64,000 nucleotides of DNA, from NCBI RefSeq assembly GCF_002214185.1, contig NZ_CP022161.1, forward strand, positions 10,609,486-10,673,485, given 5' to 3'. The translations under genes were made by a program, and so were the position numbers. The notes beneath the pieces were generated by a model. The model was not told the origin of the DNA and did no database searches. It saw only the letters and a list, made by a program, of their open reading frames with translations. This DNA comes from Streptomyces capitiformicae (GTDB lineage: Bacteria > Actinomycetota > Actinomycetes > Streptomycetales > Streptomycetaceae). Position 1 is the stretch's first letter; each line of letters starts with the position of its first letter. Below are positions 1 through 9,148 of this stretch, one piece after another.

Positions 1-390
1 CCGGCAGCGTCGGCGATCTTTTCCGCCCGGAGTTGTTGCACGGGCATGACGCCGCACAACACCCGGTCGACGTTGGCCGGCCGTGCGGCCGAGTTTTGAT
101 CCTGGAGACCAGCCCTGGGCAGGGGAGGCACGGTCAACTCCGTCGTACGGGCGGCCCATACACGTCCCGGACAGAACTCGGACAAACCCCTGACCAGGCC
201 AGACAAGGCGCCAGCTGTCCGGGACAGCCAACTCCCATTGATCCCACCCGGCACGCTCCAGCAAGCTCTGACCAGCCCGTCCAGTCGCAAGACGCGCAGA
301 CCAGCCCTCGAGAGCGGCCTGAACGTCACTCCGAAGAACTCTGTCGGGCTACTCAGCAACTGACGCCACATCACCAACTCTGGAGCCCTC
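1..390. other. Left-edge region, no supported gene
   Basis: No complete gene is recognised. On the minus strand a short frame starting near position 48 (MPVQQLRAEKIADAAG) runs off the left edge and may be the first codons of a gene outside the window, but it is too short to identify. The rest is high-GC sequence without convincing coding bias. Confidence 0.3.
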
Positions 391-771
391 ATGCTCAAAA
401 CACACATGCGCGTTTCCCGCCGAACGGCCGGCGTCGCCATCATCGCGGCAGCGGCGGCCACGGCCGCCTTCCTTCCAGCCAGCTCGGCGGCCGCCTCGGC
501 GACCGCCTGCAGCAGTCTTCGGGCATACAGGCCCTACGAGACGGGAACACGGGTATACGGCGAAACCGAAGCAGGATCGTGCTCCAGCGGCACGCGGCTC
601 CGCATGTACCTCTACGCCGACAGCACCCTGAAATCCTCCACGACCTGGACCGGGAGCAGCTGGCGCGTACTCTCCACTCCCTGTCTGCGTGGCACCCATC
701 AGTACCGCGTGATCCTGGTGGACACCAGCACCGGCGTCGACGTTTCGAACTCCGCGTACATCACCTGCTGA
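391..771 (+). CDS. Small secreted protein of unknown function
   Basis: A 126-residue protein with a clear Sec-type signal: basic start (MLKTHMRVSRRTAG), hydrophobic Ala-rich core at about residues 14-30, and a likely cleavage after an ASSAAA-type motif near residues 31-36. The mature part (about 90 residues) has four cysteines, which suggests two disulfides. A GGAG sits about 5 nt before the ATG; an internal ATG at 406 is an alternative start. A hairpin terminator follows. No family was recognised; short Cys-containing secreted proteins of this kind are common in Streptomyces. That it is secreted is well supported; its role is unknown. Confidence 0.75.
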   Translation: MLKTHMRVSRRTAGVAIIAAAAATAAFLPASSAAASATACSSLRAYRPYETGTRVYGETEAGSCSSGTRLRMYLYADSTLKSSTTWTGSSWRVLSTPCLRGTHQYRVILVDTSTGVDVSNSAYITC

Positions 772-783
772 ACCAAACACCAC

Positions 784-812
784 AGCGGGCGACGGAGAAT
801 CCGCCGCCCGCT
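784..812 (+). terminator. Hairpin terminator after the secreted protein
   Basis: A 12-bp stem with one mismatch (784-795 with 801-812) and a 5-nt loop begins 12 nt after the stop codon of the upstream gene. GC-rich hairpins without a long U tract are usual for Streptomyces terminators. Confidence 0.6.
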
Positions 813-1075
813 CCGGCACGCCCAGACTTCGGATGCCGCTCAGCGGCCGCTGGTGTCTGCTCACGCCCGAGCGCGAAGAGAATCAGGAGGATGGGTACGA
901 CGTTGAACAGAGCTTCCATGGGATCCCCCCAAGGGCGTACGGCGACTCGCATAGTCCGGGTCTGCGGCCGGTCGACGGCCCGTTCCCCCAGCAACGCCCC
1001 TGGTCCAGTTGCAGAAGAAGCCACCGATGGGCCGAAGGGTATGTGTAGCGAACGGTGGAACTCGGTCGGATGTTT
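813..1075. other. Intergenic spacer, nothing recognised
   Basis: About 260 bases between a terminator and an IS256 remnant. Several overlapping open frames exist but none shows recognisable protein sequence. Confidence 0.3.
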
Positions 1076-1380
1076 TCAACGGCGTCCGGCGGTGAGCCGG
1101 CCGTCGAAGGTGATGTCGAAGGCTTGGAGTGCGGCCTTCCAGCGCATGGTCCAGCGTTTGCGTCCGGTGCCGGTCGGGTCCAGGCTCATGACGGCCAGGT
1201 AGACGCACTTGAGAGCGGCTTGATCGGTGGGGAAGTGTCCCCGGGCTCGGACGGCCTTGCGGATCCGCGCGTTGATGCTCTCGATCGCGTTGGTGGTGCA
1301 GACGATCTTGCGATCTCCACGTCGAACTGGAGGAAGGGCACGAACTCCGCCCAGGCCGCCTCCCACGAGCGAAGCCGACA
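1076..1380 (-). pseudogene. IS256 (mutator) transposase, C-terminal remnant
   Basis: The minus strand encodes the characteristic IS256 end: WEAAWAEFVPFLQFDVEI, then in a different frame RKIVCTTNAIESINARIRKA, RGHFPTDQAALKCVYLA and the terminal SLDPTGTGRKRWTMRWK region. A frameshift lies near 1307-1320 and everything before the last 100 residues, including two of the three catalytic acidic residues, is missing. It abuts the truncated plus-strand gene that follows, so this insertion or its decay probably removed the start of that gene. Confidence 0.85.
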
Positions 1381-1389
1381 AGCCCGCGA

Positions 1390-1666
1390 GGACTTCGAAC
1401 GCACCAGCCCCGTTGCCCCGGCCGTAAGGCACATCGACCGGACTGTGGAGTTCCTGGACCTGGTGACCGCCTGCCACTCCTTCGTCGCCGCCGCCGGCCG
1501 TACCGTCCCCGGCCTGCGCGACCGCACCCTCAACGACGACGAACGCACCATCGTGCACGAGAACGTCGCCCGGGTTCGGGCCACCCTGGACTGGATCGAG
1601 ACCGCGGTCGACACCGGCAAGGTCGACATGGACGACGAACTGGCCCGCATGCTGAAGGGCGAGTAG
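1390..1666 (+). pseudogene. 5'-truncated gene paired with a RacP-like gene
   Basis: The frame ending at 1666 contains a plausible C-terminal protein segment of about 90 residues from about 1402 (TVEFLDLVTACHSFVAAAGR ... IVHENVARVRATLDWIETAVDTGKVDMDDELARMLKGE). It lacks a credible start because the IS256 remnant overlaps the expected 5' end. It stops 2 nt before the RacP-like ATG, so the two were probably translationally coupled. Such two-gene sets sit on actinomycete integrative or plasmid elements. The function is unknown. Confidence 0.5.
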
Positions 1667-1668
1667 GC

Positions 1669-2088
1669 ATGCCCCGAGCCTCGCGGCGGCGGGGCGATGC
1701 CGCCCGGCGGCACGCGGACACCGTCCGGTTCGTGTTGTTCGAGGCCAGACCCGCCGGTCTGCTGTTCCCTCAGCTGGTACGCGCGAGCGATCTGTCCCCC
1801 AGTCAGGTGCGGTCCGGGCTTGCGGCCCTGAAGGACCAGGCGACGGAGAAGGGCTGGCCGCCGCTGATCTGGACCAGAGCCAACGGCTACCAGCTCGGTG
1901 CCGAGCGGGCCGCCCTGGAGGCACACGAACGGGCCGTGATCAGGGAGAAGCTGACCGAGTTCCGCCGGCTCATTACTGGCACCGTCGCCCCGCATGCCTC
2001 CGCCCACCCGGGCGACAAGTGGGTCAAGCACATCACCGCCCAGCTCAACTCCATTGAATCCACCCTCGACCTCATCAACAGCTCCTGA
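1669..2088 (+). CDS. racP: RacP-like protein
   Basis: A 139-residue protein matching from memory the RacP family of Streptomyces mobile and accessory regions: basic start (PRASRRRGDAARRHADTVRF), a predicted winged-helix-like middle (AGLLFPQLVRASDLSPSQVRSGLAALKD), and a helical C-terminus ending HITAQLNSIESTLDLINSS. The ATG lies 2 nt after the preceding stop and a strong hairpin follows. The family is usually annotated only by name; the helix-turn-helix appearance suggests DNA binding, which is inference. It appears intact although its partner is truncated. Confidence 0.65.
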   Translation: MPRASRRRGDAARRHADTVRFVLFEARPAGLLFPQLVRASDLSPSQVRSGLAALKDQATEKGWPPLIWTRANGYQLGAERAALEAHERAVIREKLTEFRRLITGTVAPHASAHPGDKWVKHITAQLNSIESTLDLINSS

Positions 2089-2097
2089 CCGGTCACC

Positions 2098-2130
2098 GCG
2101 GGGGCCGCCCGGACGGCGGGCGGCCCCCGC
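2098..2130 (+). terminator. Perfect 14-bp hairpin after racP
   Basis: Arms 2098-2111 and 2117-2130 are perfectly complementary (GCGGGGGCCGCCCG type) with a 5-nt loop, starting 10 nt after the racP stop codon. Confidence 0.8.
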
Positions 2131-2153
2131 AGCACTGCGGAAAGTCAACTGCC

Positions 2154-2345
2154 ATGCGTCGCCGCCGCTATCCCTCGGACACCACCAACGCCGAATGGGT
2201 CCTGCTCGAACCCCTCCTGCCCACACCGGCCTGCCCACACCGGCCTGCGACACCAGCCGCGGCGGCCGGCCGGAGAAGCACCCTCGCCGCGAGGTCGTCG
2301 ACGCGATTCGCTATGTCGTGGACACTGGCTGCAAGTGGAGGGCTC
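2154..2345 (+). pseudogene. IS5-family transposase, N-terminal remnant
   Basis: Starts with the typical IS5-like opening (MRRRRYPSDTTNAEWVLLEPLLP). After a frameshift near 2245-2270 it continues as GRPEKHPRREVVDAIRYVVDTGCKWRAL, the DUF4096 signature. The rest of the transposase is absent; sequence after about 2345 is a degenerate repeat. Nonfunctional. Confidence 0.85.
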
Positions 2346-2394
2346 TCGGCGACGCCTGCCACCGGTCCCGTGATCGGCTTCACGGAAATCTTGA

Positions 2395-2560
2395 CTGAGC
2401 CCAGGTTCAGCCGCCGCCGACAGCCAGACCGAGCCAAGCCCGACCAGGCCAGGCCGAGCCAGACCGAGCCAAGCCGAGCCAGACCGAACCGGACCGAGCC
2501 GAACCCGACCGGGCCAGACCGAGGCGAGCCAGACCGAACCGAGCAAGCAGAAACGGATCC
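2395..2560. repeat. Degenerate short tandem repeat (CCGAGC-rich)
   Basis: About 165 bases built from imperfect 10-11-base units resembling 'agaccgagcc' with variants. It lies between two transposase remnants. The units drift in length and sequence, so it behaves as low-complexity DNA rather than a coding repeat. Confidence 0.7.
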
Positions 2561-2566
2561 TCCCAG

Positions 2567-2698
2567 CTCATCCACCTCAGCCTCGCCGAGATCCGACGCC
2601 TGATCACCCGCCTCACCAACCGCCGCCGCCCGGACCTCCTGCGGCTGCTTGGCCAACTCCTCGGCCAGCACGTCCAGTTCAGTCCGGCGAGCTGGTGA
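2567..2698 (+). pseudogene. Possible transposase C-terminal remnant
   Basis: The plus strand reads LIHLSLAEIRRLITRLTNRR followed by RPDLLRLLGQLLGQHVQFSPASW and a stop. This resembles the C-terminus of IS4/IS701-type transposases, where an LS-x-xEIRRL helix precedes a basic tail, but the normal basic end is replaced. Only about 43 residues remain, so family assignment is tentative. Confidence 0.35.
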
Positions 2699-2801
2699 TC
2701 CGCTCCAGCTCCTGCATACCAACGCCCTCCCCGCGACATCCCCCTACCGCCCCGGTGACGGATGGTAAGAGCGGCACGGTCCTCGGCACGGCAGAACCCG
2801 A

Positions 2802-2834
<33 letters not shown>

Positions 2835-2927
2835 AAGCAACGGCCGCCACGGCAGACGATCTTCGCCGTGGACACCCGCCGACGACCGGCATGAGTATCC
2901 GCTCGCCCCTCACACCAGACCCTTGAC

Positions 2928-2969
2928 CTGCGAACTTCACGTTGCACGGGCCTCACTGGAAGTTCGCAG
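2928..2969. repeat. 11-bp inverted repeat
   Basis: CTGCGAACTTC at 2928-2938 is matched exactly by GAAGTTCGCAG at 2959-2969 across a 20-nt spacer. It lies about 200 bases downstream of the minus-strand permease. It may be a terminator or the end of a lost insertion element; the sequence does not decide. Confidence 0.5.
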
Positions 2970-3170
2970 AACTCCCAGGGGGGCATGACGGCATCATCTC
3001 CGCCCCAGGCCCAGTTGCCGCACTGCTCGAGTCCCTTGTTGCCTGAGCGTGCCTGAGGCGGATTCGGCCGGCCGGCGGAGGTGGTCGGCGATGCCCGGTG
3101 CGTCACCCATGCTCGACTCCGGCGGGCCGAGACGCAGGTCAGGCTTGGGCACCAGAGCTGGGAGTTCTGG

Positions 3171-4616
3171 TCACAGGGGAGATGTCTGGTGCCGACTCGC
3201 GACTGCCGTGAACGACTCTCCACGGGCGCCGCGGCCGACGCGGACAAGCGCCAGGTAGACGACCGAGGTGACCACCATGCCGGGAATCCAGGACAGGTCG
3301 GCGTTGGAGAAGTGTCGCGCGATGGGCCCGACGTACCACGCGTTGCTCATGGCCGGAATGCCGGACACCACGCCGACCACGAAGGCAATGAGGACCTTGA
3401 GGTTGACCCCGTTGTGGGTCCATGTGGCCGGGTCGCTCCAGTACTTTCCGCTGCGGATGTACATGCCGGGGACGTCGTACTCTCCGTGCTGGACGAGGTA
3501 GAAGTCCACGAGGTTCACCGCACCCCAGGGAATGAGCAGCAGGAGCAGGAACGACAGGAACGCCGTCAGATTGCCGGTGAAGTCCTGTGAGGCCGTGACG
3601 GCCAGGCCCAGACCGATGACGAGGGTCGGCAGCATCATCGCCGCACGGGTCCTGAACGAGTTCGAAATCTTGACGAAGGTCGACAGGCCCGTGATCAGGT
3701 TCAACATCCCGCCGTAGAGGTTGAGCATGTTCGTCACAGCCAGGCCCAGCGCGGTCACCACCAGGACGACAGTGGCGAGGGCGCCACCGCCGAGCGCGGC
3801 ACTGGTGCTCTGGAAGACGTCCGCGGCAGCGAACTTGGCCGCGAGCAGCACACCGACGACGCAGCAGAAGGTGGACGACAGGAACACCCCGGCCGCCGTC
3901 CACCAGAAGACCGCCCGGCCTGACGCGTCGCTCGGCAGGTAGCGAGAGTAGTCCGAGACGGCGGTGGCGTAGGTAAGTGCGAACGTCACGGCGACTCCGG
4001 TGCCGGCGAGGAACGACGCGAGCGACACCGGACCGGACGTCGCCGCCACGTCACCCCCTCGGACGAGCGTGTAGCCGCTGACGACGATCAGGCTGATGGC
4101 GAGCGGCCACGTCGCGTAGCGGGCGACGACGTGGATGGCTCGGTTTCCCATCAGTGCGGGGAGCACGCTCAGCGCGGCGATCAGACAGATGGCCAGGGGC
4201 AGCGGGATCCGCCCTCCTGTGGCCACCTTGAGCGCGATACCGCCCGCGAGCGAGACCGAGACCGTGAATCCGACGTACATGACGGACCCCACGACGACGG
4301 GTACCAGGGCGCCGAGGTATCCGAACTGGCCGCGGCTCTGGATCAGTTGGGGAATCCCCAGCCTGGCGCCCTGGATCGAGTGCAGGGCCATGAGGACGGT
4401 CCCGACGAGGTTCCCGATGACGGCGGCGAGCAGCGCCAGCGGGATGTTGCGGCAAACCGAGTAGATGATCGCGCCGAAGATGGCGTTGCCCACGTTGAGG
4501 TTGGAGGCGAACCACACGTGGAAGAGGTCGCGGGGGCGGCCTCTTCGGTGGGATTCGGGCACCGGATCGACGTGATGCAGTTCGATCCCGGCTTCAGTGG
4601 TGGGTGTTCCGGTCAT
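3171..4616 (-). CDS. NCS1-family permease (cytosine/purine/hydantoin type)
   Basis: A 481-residue integral membrane protein of the nucleobase-cation symporter-1 family, with about 12 hydrophobic segments and the family length. Diagnostic stretches are the N-terminal NLNVGNAIFGAIIYS and the loop IPQLIQSRGQFGYLGALVP near residues 90-110, followed by ATAVSDYSRYLP and the GVLLAAKFA region. It begins 15 nt after the stop of the kinase-aminotransferase fusion gene, the last step of a minus-strand operon. NCS1 proteins import nucleobases, hydantoins, allantoin or related heterocycles with Na+ or H+. Here the neighbours suggest uptake of a nitrogenous substrate used by the fusion enzyme and amidase. 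The substrate cannot be read from sequence. Confidence 0.85.
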   Translation of the reverse strand: MTGTPTTEAGIELHHVDPVPESHRRGRPRDLFHVWFASNLNVGNAIFGAIIYSVCRNIPLALLAAVIGNLVGTVLMALHSIQGARLGIPQLIQSRGQFGYLGALVPVVVGSVMYVGFTVSVSLAGGIALKVATGGRIPLPLAICLIAALSVLPALMGNRAIHVVARYATWPLAISLIVVSGYTLVRGGDVAATSGPVSLASFLAGTGVAVTFALTYATAVSDYSRYLPSDASGRAVFWWTAAGVFLSSTFCCVVGVLLAAKFAAADVFQSTSAALGGGALATVVLVVTALGLAVTNMLNLYGGMLNLITGLSTFVKISNSFRTRAAMMLPTLVIGLGLAVTASQDFTGNLTAFLSFLLLLLIPWGAVNLVDFYLVQHGEYDVPGMYIRSGKYWSDPATWTHNGVNLKVLIAFVVGVVSGIPAMSNAWYVGPIARHFSNADLSWIPGMVVTSVVYLALVRVGRGARGESFTAVASRHQTSPL

Positions 4617-4631
4617 GGGCTCTCATTCCTT

Positions 4632-7600
4632 TCACGGGCAACCTTGCGTGGTCGTGGGATGCCGGTGAACCGATCGGGTCATGGCCATGCGGGACTGTGC
4701 CCGCTCCTCGAGCACTCGGGTGAACTGGGCGAGGAAGTAGTCGGCTGCCGCGTTGTCGAAGCAGAGGGGTGGCTTGATCTTCAGGACGTTGAGCTCGACT
4801 CCGGTGGGTTGGATGACGACACCGAGTTCGAGCATGCGTTCGCAGATCTGGGTCGCGGCGGCGGGTGCCGGCTTCTTGTCCGCGCCCGGTTCGACGATGT
4901 CGACACCGCGGTAGAAGCCCTCCCCATAGACTGCACCGATCTCGGGGAAGCGTGCGGCCAGGGCGTTGAGCTCTGCGCCGAGGTGCGTACCGACCGTGCG
5001 CGCGTTCTCCGGCAGGCGTTCGTCACGCAGGACGTCGAGGACTGCCGTACCGACCCGGCACGAGACCGGGCCGCCGCCGGTGGAGGAGAAGAATCCTGCT
5101 CGTCGGCCGAACTCCGCCGCGATCTCGGGCCGGCACGCCACGACACCGATGGGATGTCCGTTGCCGGTCGCCTTCGCCGCGACGACGATGTCGGGGGTCG
5201 CGCCCTGGCCTTCGAACGCCCAGAAGGCCGACCCGGTCCGCCCCATCCCGACCTGGATCTCGTCGGCGATGCACACTCCGCCCGCCTCGCGAACGGCGGC
5301 GTAGGCGCCGGCCAGGTACCCCGGCGGCGGCACGATTCCTCCCTGGCTGCCGAGCAGGGGCTCGGCCACGAACGCGGCCACGCCACCGCCCGGGCCGGCT
5401 TCGGCGCAGGCTCGCCTCACGGACTCCAGATACGGCTCCACCCGCGCACCGTGCCGTCCCCGGTACGGGTCGGGCGTCTCGGCGACGTGGACGTGTTCGT
5501 CGAGCTCCTCACGCCAACGCGGGCGGTCATGGGGAAGCGTGTCCAACGCGAACACGTCCGAGGTCCAGCCGTGGTAGGCGCCTTCGATGACGACCACCGA
5601 GCGACGCCCGGTGTAGACACGGGCCAGTTGGACGGCGAGATCGACGGCCTCGCTGCCCGAGTTCACGAAGAAGAAGGTGTGCAGTTCCTCGGGCAGGGTG
5701 TCGGCGAGCCGTTCCGCGTACTCACCCATGGCGTCGTACAGGAAGCGGGAGTTGGTGTTGAGCAACGCCATCTGCCGAGCCGCCGCCGAGGTGGGTGCGG
5801 GGTGGGAGTGCCCGACGACGGCAACGTTGTTGATCAGGTCGAGGTACCGTCGGCCCGCGCTGTCGTAGAGCCAGTGCCGCCAGCCCCGGACCATCTGCAC
5901 GGGAGTCTCGTAGTACGTCGACTGGGCGCCGGCCACGTACTTGGCCCGGCGCTCATGCACGCGTTCGACCGCTTCCGCGTGCTCCGCCCTGGTGGGCGTC
6001 CCGACGAGCGGTGACGGGTCCGCACAGAGCGTCAGGAGGGCCGCACGGTCCCGGACCCGGCCGTAGCCCGGCAGGTCGGGTGAGAGCCCGAGCTGCACGT
6101 GGACGTGGGAAGGCAGCGGGCCGGCCGACGGTGCGACCAGCGCGACCTCGGCACCACGGCGCACGGTGTGCCCGACGGGGAAGTGCGAGGCCACTCCGGC
6201 GAGCCGGACGAAGAACGTTGTGGTGTCGACGCGGCTCTGCAACACGACGGCGTGAGCATCGGCCCGGACCACCGTGGCGTCGAGCGGAGCGTAAACCGCG
6301 GTGCCGGCTGGGACGAGCAGGTCAGCACCCAGGTGCAGTGTGGCGGGCGCCTGGTCGGTGAGGTCGGGCTCACCGAGGCGGATCTCGTCGAAGCGCCCGA
6401 CGGCCACCTCCGCGGCGGATCCGAGCGGGGGGAAGGCCGCGCCATCCAGCCAGTTGCCCGCCGAGAACAGCTCCGACTCGACGCTCAGATCGACCGGCCG
6501 GAGCGGACCGAACTCCTGGTCGCGGAGGATCGGGCTCGGCGACTGCCGGGCGACGAGATCGGCCAGGTCGGTCTCCGGTGCGCCGAAACCGCAGGCCTGG
6601 CGCACCACCGCTGTGGCGAGCGCCGGGTCGATCTCCACCACGGCCCGCAACGCCCGCCAGTCTTCGGCGGCGACCTTGGCCGCCCCCTCGTCATCCGGAT
6701 CCTGGTGCGACGCGACGGTCTGGAGCGCCGCGCAGAGCGCGGCACGCGCACGGACCAGCGTCCAGACCGCGTCCGCCTCGGCCTCGGCCAACGGCAGCCG
6801 ATCGAGGTATCCGGCAAGGACGGGCAGCGCCGCCCCTAGTGGGTCCTCGGGCGCACGTGCGACGGCGGCCAGCATCGGCGTCGCGACCTCGCTGGCCCGC
6901 CAGGTCCACACCAGGTCCCCGAAGTCGATGATCCCGGTCGGGACGAACCCTCCGTCGGCATCGAAGTCACCGACCACGTTGTACTCGTGGATGTCGGTGT
7001 GCACGGCCTGTTCCGGCAGTCGCCCGGCGGTCCCGCCGCCGACGAGCTCGGCCACCGGAGCGAGTGCCTGATCGATGAGCGCGTTCTCCGGGCCCGTGAA
7101 GTGATCGGTGAGCCCGGACACGGTATGGACCGCGTGGCGCGGATCCCACAAGGAGTGGCGGTGCAGCCCGGGGTGGTCGAACCCGGCGAGTGCGGTGACC
7201 GATCTCGCGGCCAGTCGGCCAAGGCCGCGCAGCGCCGTCGGCGAGAGGTACGCGACGGAGCCCAGCGGTGCGCCCGGAACCCAGTTCAACAGCCGCACGC
7301 GGAGCCCGGTGCGGTCGACCAGGTCGTGGTCCTGCAGCGTCGGGACGGCTTCCGGCACCACGAGACCCGGATCCAGGGACCGGAAGTGACGGACCGCCAG
7401 GTGTTCGGCGTGGACTGCCTCAGCACCGCCCTCGGCCAGGGTCGCCTTCAGGACGTATCGGCGCCCGTCACTGTCGTCCTCGACCAGCATGACCTGGTCC
7501 TGGGTGCTCCCCAGGTCGGTGAGCCGACCGGTGATTCCCCATTCCTCACGCAGGAGGCGGGTCGCGTCCTGCTCCGACAGCATCGGGCCGGTGAAGGGGG

Positions 7601-7661
7601 CGGCTGAGGCGGCCACGTCCACCGTGCCTTCGTCGGTGAACGACCGTTGTGCCTCAGCCAT
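4632..7661 (-). CDS. Kinase / M23-like / class III aminotransferase fusion
   Basis: A 1009-residue three-part enzyme. Residues about 30-370 are an aminoglycoside-phosphotransferase-type kinase with the catalytic HTDIHEYN (221-228) and metal-binding IIDFGD (244-249). Residues about 430-550 resemble an M23 metallopeptidase, with HxGxD (H443, D447) and HVH (519-521) zinc-ligand motifs. Residues about 565-1000 are a class III PLP enzyme with NSGSEA (667-672), ADEIQ (D800) and the PLP lysine in VVAAKATGNG (K830). In vertebrates, separate APH-type hydroxylysine kinase and class III phospholyase act in sequence, and bacterial fusions of the two are known. That supports a kinase plus phospholyase acting on a hydroxylated amine, which is inference. 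The start overlaps the amidase stop by 8 nt, so the two are translationally coupled. No signal peptide, so cytosolic. Confidence 0.85.
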   Translation of the reverse strand: MAEAQRSFTDEGTVDVAASAAPFTGPMLSEQDATRLLREEWGITGRLTDLGSTQDQVMLVEDDSDGRRYVLKATLAEGGAEAVHAEHLAVRHFRSLDPGLVVPEAVPTLQDHDLVDRTGLRVRLLNWVPGAPLGSVAYLSPTALRGLGRLAARSVTALAGFDHPGLHRHSLWDPRHAVHTVSGLTDHFTGPENALIDQALAPVAELVGGGTAGRLPEQAVHTDIHEYNVVGDFDADGGFVPTGIIDFGDLVWTWRASEVATPMLAAVARAPEDPLGAALPVLAGYLDRLPLAEAEADAVWTLVRARAALCAALQTVASHQDPDDEGAAKVAAEDWRALRAVVEIDPALATAVVRQACGFGAPETDLADLVARQSPSPILRDQEFGPLRPVDLSVESELFSAGNWLDGAAFPPLGSAAEVAVGRFDEIRLGEPDLTDQAPATLHLGADLLVPAGTAVYAPLDATVVRADAHAVVLQSRVDTTTFFVRLAGVASHFPVGHTVRRGAEVALVAPSAGPLPSHVHVQLGLSPDLPGYGRVRDRAALLTLCADPSPLVGTPTRAEHAEAVERVHERRAKYVAGAQSTYYETPVQMVRGWRHWLYDSAGRRYLDLINNVAVVGHSHPAPTSAAARQMALLNTNSRFLYDAMGEYAERLADTLPEELHTFFFVNSGSEAVDLAVQLARVYTGRRSVVVIEGAYHGWTSDVFALDTLPHDRPRWREELDEHVHVAETPDPYRGRHGARVEPYLESVRRACAEAGPGGGVAAFVAEPLLGSQGGIVPPPGYLAGAYAAVREAGGVCIADEIQVGMGRTGSAFWAFEGQGATPDIVVAAKATGNGHPIGVVACRPEIAAEFGRRAGFFSSTGGGPVSCRVGTAVLDVLRDERLPENARTVGTHLGAELNALAARFPEIGAVYGEGFYRGVDIVEPGADKKPAPAAATQICERMLELGVVIQPTGVELNVLKIKPPLCFDNAAADYFLAQFTRVLEERAQSRMAMTRSVHRHPTTTQGCP

Positions 7662-9087
7662 GGTGCCCCAGCTTCGGCCGCCAGTCCGGGTCGCTCCAGA
7701 GGCCGAGACGTGCTTCGGCGGCCGCCCCGAGGCGGAACGCGGTCAGATCGTCGAACGGTCGGGCGACGATCTGCACGCCGGTCGGCACCCCGTTGCCCGC
7801 GCGACCCGAGGGCACGTTGAGGACCGGATGGCGGCTCGCGATGTTGAAGAGCTGGGTCAGGCACTGGCTCACGAGGTTGGCGAACTGCACGCCCACGGCG
7901 AGCTCGACGGATTCCGCGGACGTGGCGTCCGCCGGGTAGCCGGTGGTGGCCATGGTCGGGCAGATGATGGCGTCGTGGTCGCGGTAGATCTCGGCGAGCA
8001 CGGCGTGCATGCGGCCTTCCTCTTCCGCGATCCCCAGGGCGCCGACGTTCTCCAGGGCTGCCCCACACGCCTCGACGACATCGAGGACGTTCCGGGACCA
8101 GCGCGGGTCGTCAGCCGGCGCCCACTCCAATACGGACGGCCCGAGGAGGAGGCCGTAGTGCGCCATAGCAGTGGCCATGATCGACTGACGGGTGATCGGG
8201 ATCTCGACCGGCGTCACCTCGGCTCCGGCGTCCCGCAGGGCGCTCGCGAACCGCTCGATGTTGGCCGCCGCCTCTGGGACGATGGGGAAGTCACCGATGG
8301 TGACCGCGAGCGCGACCTTCAGTCCCGCACACGATCCGAAGGTCGTCGGGAGCGGTGGAGCAGCAGGTACCGAGACGTGATCGACGGGGTCCGGTCCGGC
8401 GATGACGTTCTGGAAGAGAGCACAGTCAGTGACCGTGCGGGCCATCGGCCCGTCCTGACAGTAGGTGTCGAGACTGAGCGGCGGCAGCGACGGCACCCGT
8501 CCGTAGGGGGGTCGGAACCCGACGACGCCACACAGAGCCGACGGAACCCGGATGGAGCCCGCGATGTCGGAGCCGGTGGCCAGTGGGGCGAGTCCGGCAG
8601 CCAGTGCCGCACCCGAGCCGCCCGACGAACCGCCGGGGCTGTAGTCGAGGTTCCATGGATTGCGTGTGACGCCCCACAGCTCGGAGTGGGTGGTCACGGC
8701 GATCGAGAACTCCGGCGTCGTGGTCCGCAGGTGCAGGACCGCACCGGCGTCGATCAGTCGCTGGACCATCGGTTGCGTCTGCGTCGCGACGTTGCCTTCG
8801 GTCAGCAGGGAGCCGAAACGATGGGACCTGCCGGCGATCGGCATCTCCTCCTTCACCGCGACCGGGACGCCTTCGAGCGCCCGGGGCGCCGGGCCCTTCC
8901 CCGCGTACCTGGCCTCGGCGGCCCGCGCGACATCGTGGGCCTCGTCGAACATCTCCTCGGCGACCGCGTTGACCTCACTGGTCTTGGCGACCCGTTCGAT
9001 CAGCGAGTCCAGGACTTCCACCGGGGACAGCTCGCGCCGCCGAAACGCCCCCAGCATCTCGTCGGCCGACAGATAGTTCAGGTCCAT
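7654..9087 (-). CDS. Amidase (amidase-signature family)
   Basis: A 477-residue amidase-signature hydrolase. The Ser-cisSer-Lys triad is visible: Lys79 in VAVKEEMP, the cis-Ser in PGGSSGGSGAALAAG (about 151-165), and the nucleophile Ser178 in GSDIAGSIR. It hydrolyses amide bonds and releases ammonia or an amine; the family also includes GatA-like and allophanate hydrolases, but no GatB/C partner is present. No signal peptide is seen, so it is cytosolic. It is the second gene of the minus-strand operon, 61 nt downstream of the SDR gene and overlapping the fusion enzyme. The ATG is preceded by a purine-rich AAGAGGAGCG-like site about 6 nt upstream. Confidence 0.88.
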   Translation of the reverse strand: MDLNYLSADEMLGAFRRRELSPVEVLDSLIERVAKTSEVNAVAEEMFDEAHDVARAAEARYAGKGPAPRALEGVPVAVKEEMPIAGRSHRFGSLLTEGNVATQTQPMVQRLIDAGAVLHLRTTTPEFSIAVTTHSELWGVTRNPWNLDYSPGGSSGGSGAALAAGLAPLATGSDIAGSIRVPSALCGVVGFRPPYGRVPSLPPLSLDTYCQDGPMARTVTDCALFQNVIAGPDPVDHVSVPAAPPLPTTFGSCAGLKVALAVTIGDFPIVPEAAANIERFASALRDAGAEVTPVEIPITRQSIMATAMAHYGLLLGPSVLEWAPADDPRWSRNVLDVVEACGAALENVGALGIAEEEGRMHAVLAEIYRDHDAIICPTMATTGYPADATSAESVELAVGVQFANLVSQCLTQLFNIASRHPVLNVPSGRAGNGVPTGVQIVARPFDDLTAFRLGAAAEARLGLWSDPDWRPKLGHHG

Positions 9088-9148
9088 CCTTCGCTCCTCT
9101 TGGCGATGGGCAGCACAGGCAAACTAGAAAAAATGGGCGAATAGCGGG

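Noticed and set aside
2395..2560. Possible CRISPR-like array
   Set aside because: Units are 10-11 bases, imperfect and without spacers of uniform length; no cas genes. It is a degenerate low-complexity repeat.
4131..6014. 627-codon plus-strand frame opposite the permease and fusion enzyme
   Set aside because: Antisense shadow; crosses the boundary between two real minus-strand genes.
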